From Corynebacterium sp. HMSC27B11 (GTDB lineage: Bacteria > Actinomycetota > Actinomycetes > Mycobacteriales > Mycobacteriaceae), in assembly GCF_001815985.1 (NCBI RefSeq), contig NZ_KV823564.1, positions 45,986-109,985 on the forward strand: a stretch of 64,000 bases of DNA. Direction: 5' to 3'. Of this stretch, positions 15,648-24,917 are shown one piece after another; positions within the stretch are counted from its first letter, which is position 1, and the number at the start of each line of letters is the position of its first letter. The translations under genes were made by a program, and so were the position numbers. The notes under the pieces are model-generated. The model was not told the origin of the DNA, searched no databases, and saw only the letters and a list, made by a program, of their open reading frames with translations.

Positions 15648-17201
15648 ATGGACTCCTGGATAATAGCTGGCACTATTGGCCTGATCCTCGCGCTCGCGGT
15701 CGGCGCGATGTTCTCCCTTGCTGAGACAGCACTATCCTCGCTCTCTCCGGCGCGGGTCGAATCGCTGGTGAAGGACGAGCGCCCGGGGGCTCGCCGCTTG
15801 GCGAAGGTCATGGCCCGCCGCGCGGAGCACATCAACCTGCTCGTCCTGCTGCGCACCCTGTGCGAGGTCACGGGCACGGCGCTGATGGCCGCGGTGTTCG
15901 TCGAGGCTTTCGGCCTACACGTTTGGTCTCTGCTTGCCGCGATCCTGCTGACGGCGCTCATCAACTTCGTCGTCATCGGCGTGCTGTCTCGTACTTTGGG
16001 ACGTCAAAACCCCTACTCCATCTCCCTGGCGGCGGCCCCGCTCCTGCTAGGGGTGAACCGGGTCTTCGGTTTTCTCGCCCGCGGGTTGGTGCGCGCCGGT
16101 TCGGTGCTCTCCCCGGGCCGTGGCTTTAGGGACGGCCCGTTCGCCTCGGAGATTGAGTTGCGAGAGATGGTGGACATCGCGACGGAGCGCGGGATCGTGG
16201 AGACCGACGAGCGTCGGATGATCCAGTCTGTCTTCGATCTGACGAATACGACTGCGCGCGCGGTGATGGTGCCGCGCCCAGAGATGGTGTGGATCGAGGA
16301 CACCAAGTCCGCCGGGCAGGCGACGAGCCTGTGCGTGCGCTCGGGGCTGTCCCGGCTTCCGGTGATCGGCGAGGACGTCGACGACATCGTCGGCATTGTC
16401 TACTTGAAGGACCTGGTCGCGCAGACGTACCACGACCAGGACGCCGGCCGTCACACCCCGGTGACCGAGGTGATGCGCAAGCCGAATTTCGTCCCCGATT
16501 CCCGGATGCTCACCGACCTGCTCGAGGACATGCAGCGGGACCAGGTGCACCTGACGATGCTGGTTGACGAGTACGGCGCGGTCGCGGGCCTGATCTCCAT
16601 CGAGGACATCCTGGAGGAGATCGTCGGCGAGATCTCCGACGAGTACGACGCCGACGAGGACCTGCCGATCGAGGACCTGGGCGATGGCCGCTACCGGGTC
16701 AGCTCCCGGCTTTCCCTGGGGGAGCTGGAGGAGCTTTTCCGCGAGCAGCGCTACGAGGGCGGACACCACGGGGAGCCGAGGAACCCCTCCCGTGGCGAGC
16801 CTGGAAACGGGGAGGCAGACCACGAGGAACGCGGCGGAGAAGGCTCCTGGGAGGACCGCAGCTGGATTCCGGAGCGGGCCACGGAGATCGAATTCAGCGA
16901 GGAGCAGCACGACCAGGCCGACACCGTGGCTGGGCTGGGCGCCCTGGAGCTGGGCAAGGTGCCGATGCCGGGGGCGGAGATCACCACCGCCGGGCTGCAC
17001 CTGGTCTTCGAGGGCGGTCATAACAAGAGGGGGCGCTACATCGTGAAGTCCGCGGTCGTCAGCCGGGTGGACCCGGGGGAGGAACAGCCCGATGCGGATA
17101 GCGCCGAGGCGGTGGGCCCGTCCGGTTCCGGCGAGGCTGCCCCGCGACGCGATGATTCCGCCCCGCGGCCTGCAGTAGGGCAGAATGGGGAGGGTGACTA
17201 G
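15648..17201 (+). CDS. CNNM/CorC (HlyC) family membrane protein with CBS pair
   Basis: A 517-aa protein with an N-terminal DUF21/CNNM domain of three to four helices (residues about 1-150), a CBS-domain pair (about 195-320, with IVYLKDLVAQ and EDILEEIVGEI), and a C-terminal CorC_HlyC domain split by an acidic low-complexity insertion (about residues 370-410). It ends in a disordered acidic tail. Members take part in magnesium or cobalt homeostasis; 'haemolysin' labels for this family are historical. The ATG is directly after the ybeY stop (TAA-ATG), so the genes are translationally linked. The last codons overlap possible start codons of era. Confidence 0.88.
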   Translation: MDSWIIAGTIGLILALAVGAMFSLAETALSSLSPARVESLVKDERPGARRLAKVMARRAEHINLLVLLRTLCEVTGTALMAAVFVEAFGLHVWSLLAAILLTALINFVVIGVLSRTLGRQNPYSISLAAAPLLLGVNRVFGFLARGLVRAGSVLSPGRGFRDGPFASEIELREMVDIATERGIVETDERRMIQSVFDLTNTTARAVMVPRPEMVWIEDTKSAGQATSLCVRSGLSRLPVIGEDVDDIVGIVYLKDLVAQTYHDQDAGRHTPVTEVMRKPNFVPDSRMLTDLLEDMQRDQVHLTMLVDEYGAVAGLISIEDILEEIVGEISDEYDADEDLPIEDLGDGRYRVSSRLSLGELEELFREQRYEGGHHGEPRNPSRGEPGNGEADHEERGGEGSWEDRSWIPERATEIEFSEEQHDQADTVAGLGALELGKVPMPGAEITTAGLHLVFEGGHNKRGRYIVKSAVVSRVDPGEEQPDADSAEAVGPSGSGEAAPRRDDSAPRPAVGQNGEGD

Positions 17202-17205
17202 CGAG

Positions 17206-18225
17206 ATGAACTTCCCCGATGAGTCGATGCTCCCCGCCGATGCCGCTGCCAACCCAACAGCAGGCAGCCCCGCTGCCGACGGTGCGGGTGCTGGGCTCGG
17301 CTTCGACACGCCCGAGGGCTTCCGCTCCGGCTTCGTGAGCTTCGTGGGCCGGCCGAATACCGGTAAATCCACGCTGACGAATGCCCTGGTTGGGGAGAAG
17401 ATCGCCATCACGGCCGATCAGCCGGAAACCACCCGCCACCCGATCCGTGGGCTCGTGCATCGCCCGAAGACCCAGATCGTCGTCGTGGACACCCCGGGCC
17501 TGCACCGGCCGCGCACACTGCTGGGCGAGCGGCTCAACGACGTGGTCAAGGAAACCTACGTGGACATGGACCTGATCTGTGTGTGCGTGCCAGCCGATGA
17601 GAAGATCGGCCCCGGCGACCGCTGGATCGTGGAGAACGTCCGCCAGGTCGCGCCGAAGGTGCCGCTGATGGGCATCGTCACCAAGACCGACAAGGTCTCG
17701 AAGGACCGGGTTGGCCAGCAGCTGCTCGGCCTGCACGCCATGCTCACCGAAGCACTCGACGGCGCCGAGGTGGACGTCGTCCCGCTGTCCGCCCAGGACG
17801 GATTCCAGCTGGACACCTTGGTGGACGTCATCGCTGAGAAGCTGCCCGAGGGGCCGAAGTTCTACCCGGATGACCACGTCACCGACGATGACACCGAGAC
17901 CCGCATCGCCGAACTGATCCGCGAGGCCGCGCTGGAAGGCCTGGAGCACGAGCTGCCGCACTCGGTGGCCGTGAAGGTCGATGAGATCCTGCCGTCCCCG
18001 ACCAGGGAGGGCGTGCTGAACGTGCACGCGGTGATCTACGTGGAGCGGGAGGGCCAGAAGGCCATCCTGCGGGGCCGCAACAACCGCCGCCTGTCGCGGA
18101 TCGTGCACAACTCTCGCCTCCAGATCATCGAGATGCTGGGGCAGAACATCTACCTGGACGTCCGCCTGAAGGTGGCAAAGAACTGGCAATCCGACCCGAA
18201 GGCATTGGAGCGCATGGGCTTCTAA
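17206..18225 (+). CDS. era: Era GTPase
   Basis: A 339-aa essential GTPase for 30S assembly that binds 16S rRNA. G1 is GRPNTGKST (about residue 49), G3 VDTPG (about 96), G4 TKTD (about 160), followed by a C-terminal KH domain with ILRGRNNRRLSRIVHNSR and DVRLKVAKNWQ at the end. An Ala/Pro-rich extension of about 40 residues precedes the G domain. Start codon: ATG 17206, GTG 17194 and ATG 17185 are all in frame; the GGGGAGG at 17187-17193 fits 17206 best (12 bases away). The upstream corC gene overlaps the two earlier candidates. Confidence 0.92.
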   Translation: MNFPDESMLPADAAANPTAGSPAADGAGAGLGFDTPEGFRSGFVSFVGRPNTGKSTLTNALVGEKIAITADQPETTRHPIRGLVHRPKTQIVVVDTPGLHRPRTLLGERLNDVVKETYVDMDLICVCVPADEKIGPGDRWIVENVRQVAPKVPLMGIVTKTDKVSKDRVGQQLLGLHAMLTEALDGAEVDVVPLSAQDGFQLDTLVDVIAEKLPEGPKFYPDDHVTDDDTETRIAELIREAALEGLEHELPHSVAVKVDEILPSPTREGVLNVHAVIYVEREGQKAILRGRNNRRLSRIVHNSRLQIIEMLGQNIYLDVRLKVAKNWQSDPKALERMGF

Positions 18226-18294
18226 AACCACGCCCGGCCCGGCCACTGGGCGCGTCGTGACACACCGGCGCGATCGCGCATCCAAGGAGTACAC

Positions 18295-18990
18295 ATGGAT
18301 AACCCCGAGAAACAACCTTCCGACTTCTCGCCCCGCACCCCGGGCGAGCTGACACCTGAGCAGGCCCGTCAGGCCAATGAGACCTTCCTGCAGGGCCAGG
18401 GCATGGACCACAGCACCGGGGACCACAGCGTCGAGGATCACGGCACTGGGGCCCGTGGCGTTGGGGCACACGCTGGCGTGGACGTTGCCCCGCGCGCGCC
18501 ATTCGCAGCGGGGTCTGCGGGCTACCCGGCAGATCAGGACCCGCAGGGCGGCAGCTTCCTCGGCGCGCTTTTCGACTTCAGCTTCCGCCGCTACGTCACC
18601 CCGAGCGTGGCCCAGGTGCTGTACATGGTGCTCTTCGTGGTCATTGGCGTGGCCGCCGGCCTGGCGCTGCTGGGCGCGGTGAGCGTGTTCTTCTCCGGCC
18701 AGCCGCTGGGCTTCAGCCTGCTGGTCTTCGTCCTGGCTGTCCCGCCGATCGTGCTGATCACGGTGGCAGTGCTGGCGCTGTCCCGCGTCTACCTGGAGGT
18801 CGCGGTCTCCCTGATCCGCACTTCCCAGTCGGTGCAGGCCATCGACGCGCGCCAGGAGCAGCGCCTGCGCGCCATGGAGCAGGGCCAGGCGCAGAACCAC
18901 AGCGCAGCCCAGCAGCGTGAGACCTCCGCGCAGCAGAACTACCCGCCGCACCTGCCGAACACGGGCCAGAGCCATGGCGAGCAGAACTAG
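18295..18990 (+). CDS. DUF4282-type membrane protein (first of a tandem pair)
   Basis: A 231-aa protein with a polar N-terminal region of about 80 residues (His/Asp/Gly-rich, e.g. GMDHSTGDHSVEDHG) and then a DUF4282-like unit: FLGALFDFSFRRYVTP, two hydrophobic helices (about residues 105-130 and 140-165) and a cytoplasmic amphipathic tail RVYLEVAVSLIRTSQ. The C terminus is Gln/His-rich. The function of this family is unknown. AAGGAGTACAC lies before the ATG. It overlaps the next gene, a paralogue, by 17 bases. Confidence 0.7.
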   Translation: MDNPEKQPSDFSPRTPGELTPEQARQANETFLQGQGMDHSTGDHSVEDHGTGARGVGAHAGVDVAPRAPFAAGSAGYPADQDPQGGSFLGALFDFSFRRYVTPSVAQVLYMVLFVVIGVAAGLALLGAVSVFFSGQPLGFSLLVFVLAVPPIVLITVAVLALSRVYLEVAVSLIRTSQSVQAIDARQEQRLRAMEQGQAQNHSAAQQRETSAQQNYPPHLPNTGQSHGEQN

Positions 18991-19393
18991 CCAGACCGCG
19001 AAGCCGGGAGGCTTCCTCCGCACGCTGACGGATTTCGGCTTTGACCGCATCCTTTCCCCCGGCTTCATCCGGGTGCTCTACATCCTGGGCATCGTGATCA
19101 TTCTGGTGAACGCAGTGGTCATGACCTTCGGTTCGATGATCGGGCTGAGTGGGGTGGGCATCTCCATCAACGGCTTCGATGGTTCCGAGTTCTTCACCAG
19201 CTCTCCGGAGATCAGCTTCGAGCCGAACGTGGCCAATGCTCTGGTTTCCGGCGTGCTCTACGCTGTCCTCGCCTTCATCGAGATCGCCCTGCTGCGCGTC
19301 GGTTTGGAGATGGTCGCCGCCATCGCCGCGACGGCCACGGCCTGGCAGCGGATCCGTCGCCGCTCCGACGCGCACCCCGAGCTCATCGTCTAA
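18974..19393 (+). CDS. DUF4282-type membrane protein (second of a tandem pair)
   Basis: A 139-aa protein, start ATG 18974 inside the 3' end of the previous gene. It has the same plan without the long polar head: GGFLRTLTDFGFDRILSPGFIRVLY, a first helix (about residues 33-57), a short extracytoplasmic loop, a second helix (about 87-110), then GLEMVAAIAATATAW. The match in order and motif to its neighbour suggests duplication and a heteromeric pair. Function unknown. Confidence 0.68.
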   Translation: MASRTSQTAKPGGFLRTLTDFGFDRILSPGFIRVLYILGIVIILVNAVVMTFGSMIGLSGVGISINGFDGSEFFTSSPEISFEPNVANALVSGVLYAVLAFIEIALLRVGLEMVAAIAATATAWQRIRRRSDAHPELIV

Positions 19394-19410
19394 GTAGCTG
19401 CCTCACGCGG

Positions 19411-19416
19411 TAGCCT
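19411..19416 (+). promoter_or_regulatory. -10 element of recO, leaderless
   Basis: TAGCCT, then seven bases (gtcagcc), then the recO ATG at 19424. Confidence 0.5.
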
Positions 19417-19423
19417 GTCAGCC

Positions 19424-20182
19424 ATGTCATCTTTCTCGCCTCGCCCGAACTTCCGGGACGAGGCTTTCGTCTTGCGCAGCTACAAGCTGGGGGAGGCCGA
19501 CCTCATCCTCGTGCTGCTGACCCGCAGTCACGGGGTGGTGCGCGCGGTCGCCAAGGGCATCCGCAAGACGAAGTCCCGCTTCGGGGCCCGCCTCGATCGT
19601 TTCTCGAAGGTCAACGTGCAGGTCTACCGGGGCCGTAGCCTGGGAAAGATCACGGACGCCGCCTCCCTGGCTAGTTACGCCGGCCCTATCGTCGCGGACG
19701 TGGACAAATACTTCGCCGGGGCCGCGATGCTGGAGCTCGCCCAGATCCTCTCCACCGCGGAAGGGTCCTCCGAAGCCGTCTTTTCTAGCTTGGACGCAGG
19801 CCTCGCCCTCCTTGCCGGAACTGACCCAGCCACCCCAGAGCTGCCCCCAGTGAGCGTGGCCGATCGCTTCGTCCTCCACGGGCTCGCAGAAGCTGGCTGG
19901 ATGCCTAGCCTCGTGGACTGCGCCCAATGCAGCCGTCCTGGGCCACACCGGGCCTTCCATCCGCGCGCCGGGGGCAGCGTGTGCGTGCTCTGCCGCCCAC
20001 CGGGTTCGGCCACCCCTCCCCCCGAGGCGGTGCGCCTGCTGTGGCTGCTGGCTCACGATCGGCTGGCAGTGGCCGCCCAGGTCGCGGCCAATCCCGGCAA
20101 TGTGCGGGTAGCCCACGAACTGCTGCTGGCACACGTCCGCCAGCAGCTAGAGGTCGCCTGCCCGGCCTACGCGGCCCTGTGA
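19424..20182 (+). CDS. recO: RecO, recombination mediator
   Basis: A 252-aa RecO that loads RecA on SSB-coated DNA in the RecFOR path and anneals complementary strands. The N-terminal OB fold shows FRDEAFVLRSYKLGEADLI and VAKGIRKTKSRFGARLDRF, both diagnostic. The C-terminal zinc site is CAQC (about residues 166-169) with CVLC (about 187-190), so all four cysteines are present. A leaderless promoter just before the ATG gives it its own transcription start, although it follows the DUF4282 pair on the same strand. Confidence 0.92.
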   Translation: MSSFSPRPNFRDEAFVLRSYKLGEADLILVLLTRSHGVVRAVAKGIRKTKSRFGARLDRFSKVNVQVYRGRSLGKITDAASLASYAGPIVADVDKYFAGAAMLELAQILSTAEGSSEAVFSSLDAGLALLAGTDPATPELPPVSVADRFVLHGLAEAGWMPSLVDCAQCSRPGPHRAFHPRAGGSVCVLCRPPGSATPPPEAVRLLWLLAHDRLAVAAQVAANPGNVRVAHELLLAHVRQQLEVACPAYAAL

Positions 20183-20292
20183 ACCGATCGGAACCGGCCG
20201 GGAAGAATCATCCGCCAGCCGGTGGCGTCGTCCCCACAACAACGGGGTGACCGCGGGAGGGGATAACGGATCCGCGAGGTGGGGCTGGCACA

Positions 20293-21051
20293 ATGGCTGT
20301 TGTGAAGAACGAAACCGCAACCCGAGAACAGATCGCCAGCCTGCCTACTGGACTTGTGCCGCGGCACATCGCGCTGGTCATGGACGGCAACGGTCGCTGG
20401 GCGCAGGAGCGCGGCCTGGCACGGACCGAGGGGCACAAGCGCGGGGAGTCGGTGCTGATCAGTCTGGTGGAGGAGTGCCTGGAGCTGGGTGTCGAGGCGC
20501 TCTCCGCCTATGCCTTCTCCACGGAGAACTGGCGGCGCTCGGCCGAGGAGGTGCGCTTCCTCATGGGCTTCAACAGGGATGTGCTGCGCAAGCAGCGCGA
20601 TTACCTGGACTCCCTCGGGGTGCGGATCCGCTGGGTGGGCCGCCGCCCGCGCCTGTGGCGCTCGGTGATTAGCGAGCTGGAGCGCGCGGAGGAGCAGACG
20701 AAGCACAACACCCGGATGACGCTGTACATGTGCATCAACTACGGCGGCCGCGCGGAGATCGCGGATGCGGCGAAGGCCCTGGTGGCGGAGGCGAATCGCG
20801 GGCAGATCAAGCCCCGGGATGTCTCGGAGAAGGACTTCGCCCGCTACCTCGACGAGCCCGACATGCCGGACGTGGACCTGTTCCTGCGCCCGTCGGGGGA
20901 GCAGCGGACCAGCAACTTTTTGATCTGGCAGTCGGCTTATGCCGAGATGGTCTACCAGCAGGTGCTGTTCCCGGACTACACCCCGGCTCACCTGCGCGGG
21001 GCGATCTGGGAGTTCGCTTCGCGGGATCGCCGTTTCGGCGGCGTGAAGTAG
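20293..21051 (+). CDS. uppS: Cis-prenyltransferase, UppS/decaprenyl diphosphate synthase
   Basis: A 252-aa cis-prenyltransferase that makes the C50/C55 polyprenyl diphosphate carrier for peptidoglycan and arabinogalactan. The diphosphate motif [12 protein letters not shown] (catalytic Asp in MDGNGRW) is at about residues 31-42, followed by [29 protein letters not shown] and the C-terminal [19 protein letters not shown] and YQQVLFPDY blocks. In mycobacteria the gene near recO encodes the longer-chain enzyme (Rv2361c), so a decaprenyl product is the better guess. Soluble or membrane-associated; no span. Confidence 0.92.
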   Translation: MAVVKNETATREQIASLPTGLVPRHIALVMDGNGRWAQERGLARTEGHKRGESVLISLVEECLELGVEALSAYAFSTENWRRSAEEVRFLMGFNRDVLRKQRDYLDSLGVRIRWVGRRPRLWRSVISELERAEEQTKHNTRMTLYMCINYGGRAEIADAAKALVAEANRGQIKPRDVSEKDFARYLDEPDMPDVDLFLRPSGEQRTSNFLIWQSAYAEMVYQQVLFPDYTPAHLRGAIWEFASRDRRFGGVK

Positions 21052-21132
21052 GATTGCTCTCTGGTTTTCTTTTCTGCTTCTCTGATTTTTTTAGGACGTC
21101 GCCGCCGCGGCGTGAGGAAGGCGTGATGGTTC

Positions 21133-22314
21133 GTGGTTGATCAGCCGGATCAGCGGCCCAACGAGCAGCCTGCCGGGCTGCCGGCTGAGCAACCAGTGGA
21201 GCAGCCGACCAAGAAGCAGATCGCCACGTGGCGGCGCTATCTCGCCGACGAGCGGGCGGAGGGGGCCGTGTACCGCGAGCTGGCGCGCAAGAAGACGGGG
21301 GAGGATCGCGAGATCCTGCTCGGCCTGGCTGAGGCGGAGGCCCGGCACGAGGCCTATTGGCGTGCCCGGCTGGGCGAGTACGTTGGCCTGCCGCAGAAGG
21401 CCAGTTTCAGCACCCGGATGCACGCCTTCTTGGCGGAGCGCTTCGGTTCGGTCTTCGTGCTTGCGCTGCTGCAGTCGGCTGAGGAACGCCGCAGCGGGGT
21501 GGCGGATATCGACGCGGCGGATTCCATCCTCGCGGACGAGGCCATTCACGCCGAGGTTGTCCGCGGTCTGGCGGCGCGTGGCCGGGCACGGATGTCGGGG
21601 GACTTCCGGGCAGCGATCTTCGGGGCCAACGACGGGCTAGTGTCGAACCTCGCGCTGGTGCTCGGCATGGTGGGCACCGGCGCTCCCTCCAACGTGGTGT
21701 TGGTGACCGGCATTGCCGGGCTGCTTGCCGGTGCGCTGTCCATGGCGGCCGGCGAATACGTTTCGGTGTCTAGCCAGCAGGAGCTGCTCGCCGCCAACGC
21801 TCCGGCGGAAGACACGGCGGGGGCGGTGCCCAAGCTGGACGTGCGGGAAAATGAGCTGGAGCTGGTCTACCGCGCCCGTGGCATGGCGCCAGAGGAGGCC
21901 CGGGCGAAGGCGCAGCGGGTCTTCGAGGAGATTCTTTCCTCCCCGGCCGTGGACGTGGGATTGAACCACGAGGATCCGGCTCACGAGTCCCCTCGTCACG
22001 GGGATTCGGCGGAGGCAGACAAGGGGGACGAGGAGTCCACGGGCTCTCCGGTCTCCGCCGCGGTGTCGAGCTTCTTGCTGTTCTCCCTGGGCGCGATCGT
22101 GCCGGTGCTGCCGTACCTCTTTGGTGCGGAGGGGTTGAGCGCGGCGGTGATCGCCTGCGTGCTGGTGGGCCTGGCGCTGCTGCTGACCGGCGGGATCGTG
22201 GGCCTGCTCTCGGGTGCTTCCCCGGCTAAGCGCGCGTTCCGCCAGCTGGCTATCGGTGCGGGGGCTGCTGCGGTGACCTACGGGCTGGGTTCCCTCTTCG
22301 ACGTCAGCGTCTAA
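21133..22314 (+). CDS. Ferritin-like/VIT1 fusion protein (membrane-bound ferritin type)
   Basis: A 393-aa fusion. Residues about 25-145 form a rubrerythrin-like helical domain with carboxylate/His sites such as ERAEGAVYRELA, EAEARHEAYW and ADEAIHAEV. The rest is a VIT1/CCC1 transporter domain beginning FRAAIFGANDGLVSNLALVLGM, with a long acidic/His cytosolic insert (about 270-305) and four to five helices ending at the C terminus. This architecture matches MbfA of rhizobia, which exports iron or manganese, with the ferritin head oxidising Fe(II). The start is GTG 21133; an ATG eight bases upstream is out of frame and stops at once. It converges on zur with five bases between the stop codons. 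Metal specificity is inferred. Confidence 0.82.
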   Translation: MVDQPDQRPNEQPAGLPAEQPVEQPTKKQIATWRRYLADERAEGAVYRELARKKTGEDREILLGLAEAEARHEAYWRARLGEYVGLPQKASFSTRMHAFLAERFGSVFVLALLQSAEERRSGVADIDAADSILADEAIHAEVVRGLAARGRARMSGDFRAAIFGANDGLVSNLALVLGMVGTGAPSNVVLVTGIAGLLAGALSMAAGEYVSVSSQQELLAANAPAEDTAGAVPKLDVRENELELVYRARGMAPEEARAKAQRVFEEILSSPAVDVGLNHEDPAHESPRHGDSAEADKGDEESTGSPVSAAVSSFLLFSLGAIVPVLPYLFGAEGLSAAVIACVLVGLALLLTGGIVGLLSGASPAKRAFRQLAIGAGAAAVTYGLGSLFDVSV

Positions 22315-22319
22315 AACTT

Positions 22320-22748
22320 CTAGGCCTGCTTGGCGGCGCAATCGGCGCAGAGGCCGAAGATGTCCGCGATGTGGCCGGTCTTGCGGAATCCGTACTTCTT
22401 TGCGACGTCGCGGGCCCAATCCTCCACCGGGCCGCCGTCGATCTCCACGGTGGTGCGGCACTCGTTGCACACCAAGTGATGGTGGTGGGTGTCCATGGCG
22501 CAGCGCCGGTAGAGGGTTTCCCCGGACTCGTTGTTGAGCGTGTCGATCGCCCCCATCGCGGACATCTGCTGCAGGGTGCGGTAGACCGTGGTGAGCCCAA
22601 CCTTCTCGCCGGCCGCGACGAGGCGCGCGTGGATGTCCTGGGCGCTGGCGAACTCCTCAACCTGTTCGAGCATAGCGACGACCGCCGCGCGCTGCCGGGT
22701 GTTGCGTTGACCGATGTTGATTCCGCCGGTGGAGTTCTTGCTGACCAT
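22320..22748 (-). CDS. zur: Zur (FurB), zinc uptake regulator
   Basis: A 142-aa Fur-family repressor. The winged helix holds RNTRQRAAVVAMLEQ and VGLTTVYRTLQQMS, and the dimer domain holds the structural zinc cysteines CNEC and CADC and the HHHH metal-sensing cluster. Zur with Zn(II) represses zinc import and mobilisation genes. The ATG at 22746-22748 gives MVSKNSTGG, the normal length; in-frame upstream codons have no ribosome site. The znr/ArsR gene that sits beside zur in some corynebacteria and mycobacteria is absent here. Divergent from glyS, as in related genomes. Confidence 0.88.
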   Translation of the reverse strand: MVSKNSTGGINIGQRNTRQRAAVVAMLEQVEEFASAQDIHARLVAAGEKVGLTTVYRTLQQMSAMGAIDTLNNESGETLYRRCAMDTHHHHLVCNECRTTVEIDGGPVEDWARDVAKKYGFRKTGHIADIFGLCADCAAKQA

Positions 22749-22966
22749 GAATCGAAGCCTAGCCCTGCCGACGCTGATTTTCAATAAGTTGTCAATAGTG
22801 AGTCTGGGGGTGCTTCGGTGGGGAGGGGGCGCACTGAAACGCCGAATTGCCATATCGGTTAAGATGGCCTCTGGTAAGCGACTGCCCTGGTGCCCAGGAA
22901 TGCACGTCGCGCAACAGTGCAAGAAATTGCAGAACAGAGTTCGTTTTTAAAGGAGAGCGTCCCAGC

Positions 22967-24346
22967 ATGGCAGGAAAAGTAGATGCCGTTGTCAACCTCG
23001 CGAAGCGTCGCGGCCTGGTTTACCCCTGTGGTGAGATTTACGGCGGTACCCGCTCTGCGTGGGATTACGGCCCGCTGGGCGTGGAGCTCAAGGAGAACAT
23101 CAAGCGCCAGTGGTGGCGTTCGATGGTGACCAGCCGCGGCGACGTCGTCGGCCTGGACAGCTCCGTCATCCTCCCGCGCCGCGTGTGGGAGGTCTCCGGC
23201 CACGTGGACGTCTTCACCGACCCACTGGTCGAGTCCCTCTACACCCACAAGCGCTACCGCGCCGACCACCTGCTGGAGGCCTACGAGGAGAAGCACGGCC
23301 ACCCGCCGGCAAACGGCCTGGCCGACATCAACGACCCGGAGACCGGCCAGCCGGGCAAGTGGACCGAGCCGCGCGCCTTCTCCGGCCTGATGAAGACCTA
23401 CCTGGGCCCGGTCGACGACAAGGAAGGCCTGGCCTACCTGCGTCCGGAGACCGCACAGGGCATCTTCACGCAGTTCAAGAACGTCATGAACTCCTCCCGC
23501 CAGAAGCCACCGTTCGGTATCGCCCAGATCGGTAAGTCCTTCCGCAACGAGATCACCCCGGGCAACTTCATCTTCCGTACCCGCGAGTTCGAGCAGATGG
23601 AGATGGAGTTCTTCGTCGAGCCGGGCACCGACGAGGAGTGGCAGGAGTACTGGATCGAGCAGCGCCTGAACTGGTACGTCAACCTGGGTATCGACCGCGA
23701 GAACCTGCGCCTGCGCGAGCACACCGAGGACGAGCTGTCCCACTACGCCAAGCGCACCGTGGACGTCGAGTACGCCTTCCACTTCACCGGCTCCAAGTGG
23801 GGCGAGCTCGAGGGCGTCGCCAACCGCACGGACTACGACCTGAAGACCCACTCCGAGGGTTCCGGCGAGGATCTGTCCTACTACGACCAGCAGAAGGAAG
23901 AGCGCTGGATCCCGTACGTCATCGAGCCCGCCGCCGGCCTGGGCCGCTCCCTGATGGCCTTCCTCGTCGACGCCTACACCGAGGAGGAGGTGCCGAACGC
24001 TAAGGGCGGCACCGACACCCGCACCGTCCTGAAGCTGGACCCGCGCCTGTCCCCGGTGAAGGTCGCCGTCCTGCCGCTGTCGAAGAAGGAGACCCTGACC
24101 CCGACGGCGGAGAAGATCGCTGACAAGCTGCGCGGTCTGTGGAACATCGACTACGACACCTCCGGTGCAATCGGCCGCCGCTACCGTCGTCAGGACGAGA
24201 TCGGCACCCCGTACTGCGTGACGGTCGACTTCGACACCCTGGAAGACAACGCCGTCACCGTCCGCGAGCGCGACACGATGGAGCAGGAGCGCGTCGCCAT
24301 CGACGAGCTCGAGGGCTACCTCGCACAGCGCCTGGCTGGCTGCTAA
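22967..24346 (+). CDS. glyS: Glycyl-tRNA synthetase (dimeric class II type)
   Basis: A 459-aa alpha2-type GlyRS that charges tRNA-Gly. Class II motif 1 is within the GSGHVDVF-like region [17 protein letters not shown], motif 2 is [30 protein letters not shown], here truncated to its core [18 protein letters not shown], and motif 3 is [18 protein letters not shown]. The anticodon-binding C-terminal domain starts at [10 protein letters not shown]. The start is ATG 22967 with AAAGGAG 10 bases upstream; a longer in-frame extension to 22847 lacks a ribosome site. The stop TAA shares one base with the next ATG. Confidence 0.95.
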   Translation: MAGKVDAVVNLAKRRGLVYPCGEIYGGTRSAWDYGPLGVELKENIKRQWWRSMVTSRGDVVGLDSSVILPRRVWEVSGHVDVFTDPLVESLYTHKRYRADHLLEAYEEKHGHPPANGLADINDPETGQPGKWTEPRAFSGLMKTYLGPVDDKEGLAYLRPETAQGIFTQFKNVMNSSRQKPPFGIAQIGKSFRNEITPGNFIFRTREFEQMEMEFFVEPGTDEEWQEYWIEQRLNWYVNLGIDRENLRLREHTEDELSHYAKRTVDVEYAFHFTGSKWGELEGVANRTDYDLKTHSEGSGEDLSYYDQQKEERWIPYVIEPAAGLGRSLMAFLVDAYTEEEVPNAKGGTDTRTVLKLDPRLSPVKVAVLPLSKKETLTPTAEKIADKLRGLWNIDYDTSGAIGRRYRRQDEIGTPYCVTVDFDTLEDNAVTVRERDTMEQERVAIDELEGYLAQRLAGC

Positions 24347-24885
24347 TGAACAGCGACATCCGATGGGGCGTGCCCAGCGACGGGCACACCTTCCCGATCT
24401 ACGCCGGACCGACGGATGACATGGACCGCATCGCGGAGTTCGCCGACGAGCGCGGGGTACAGCACATCCGCTTCGGCGGCGACACCTGGCGGCTCACCGC
24501 CGACGAGGGGCCGGAGGCACAGGCGGAGACCCCGACGGGCACCTGGACTGCGAAGGGGAACAGCGATAAGTTCCACACCGCGGACCGGGTGACCATCAAC
24601 GCGGACCGCCACGAAATCGGAATCATTGCTGAATCCCGACGCAACTTCGTCCTCGACATCGATGGCGAGAAGGCGGGGCAGTACAGTTCCGACAACCGGG
24701 GCCTGCGCAATCTCCACGTGGAGTTCGAAGGGCCGGGGGAGAAGCTGCCGCTGGATGTCCAGGTCTTCGTATCCTGGGTTGCCCGGCGTACCCTGGAAAC
24801 TCGAGTGGTTCGAACCACGGGGATGTTGACGATGGCGCTGGCTATTTGCGTGGTCATCGCGATTGTCGTCTGGTTCACCACCTAG
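24346..24885 (+). CDS. C-terminally anchored hypothetical protein
   Basis: A 179-aa protein whose ATG overlaps the glyS stop codon by one base, so it is translated with glyS. The first 150 residues are soluble and beta-rich, with no family I recognise; the end is a single hydrophobic helix (TMALAICVVIAIVVWF) with almost no tail, so it should be a tail-anchored membrane protein with the bulk in the cytoplasm. The conserved coupling to a tRNA synthetase may be chance. Confidence 0.65.
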   Translation: MNSDIRWGVPSDGHTFPIYAGPTDDMDRIAEFADERGVQHIRFGGDTWRLTADEGPEAQAETPTGTWTAKGNSDKFHTADRVTINADRHEIGIIAESRRNFVLDIDGEKAGQYSSDNRGLRNLHVEFEGPGEKLPLDVQVFVSWVARRTLETRVVRTTGMLTMALAICVVIAIVVWFTT

Positions 24886-24917
24886 CCGAAGAATAAAATT
24901 CTTAAGGAGCATCATCA

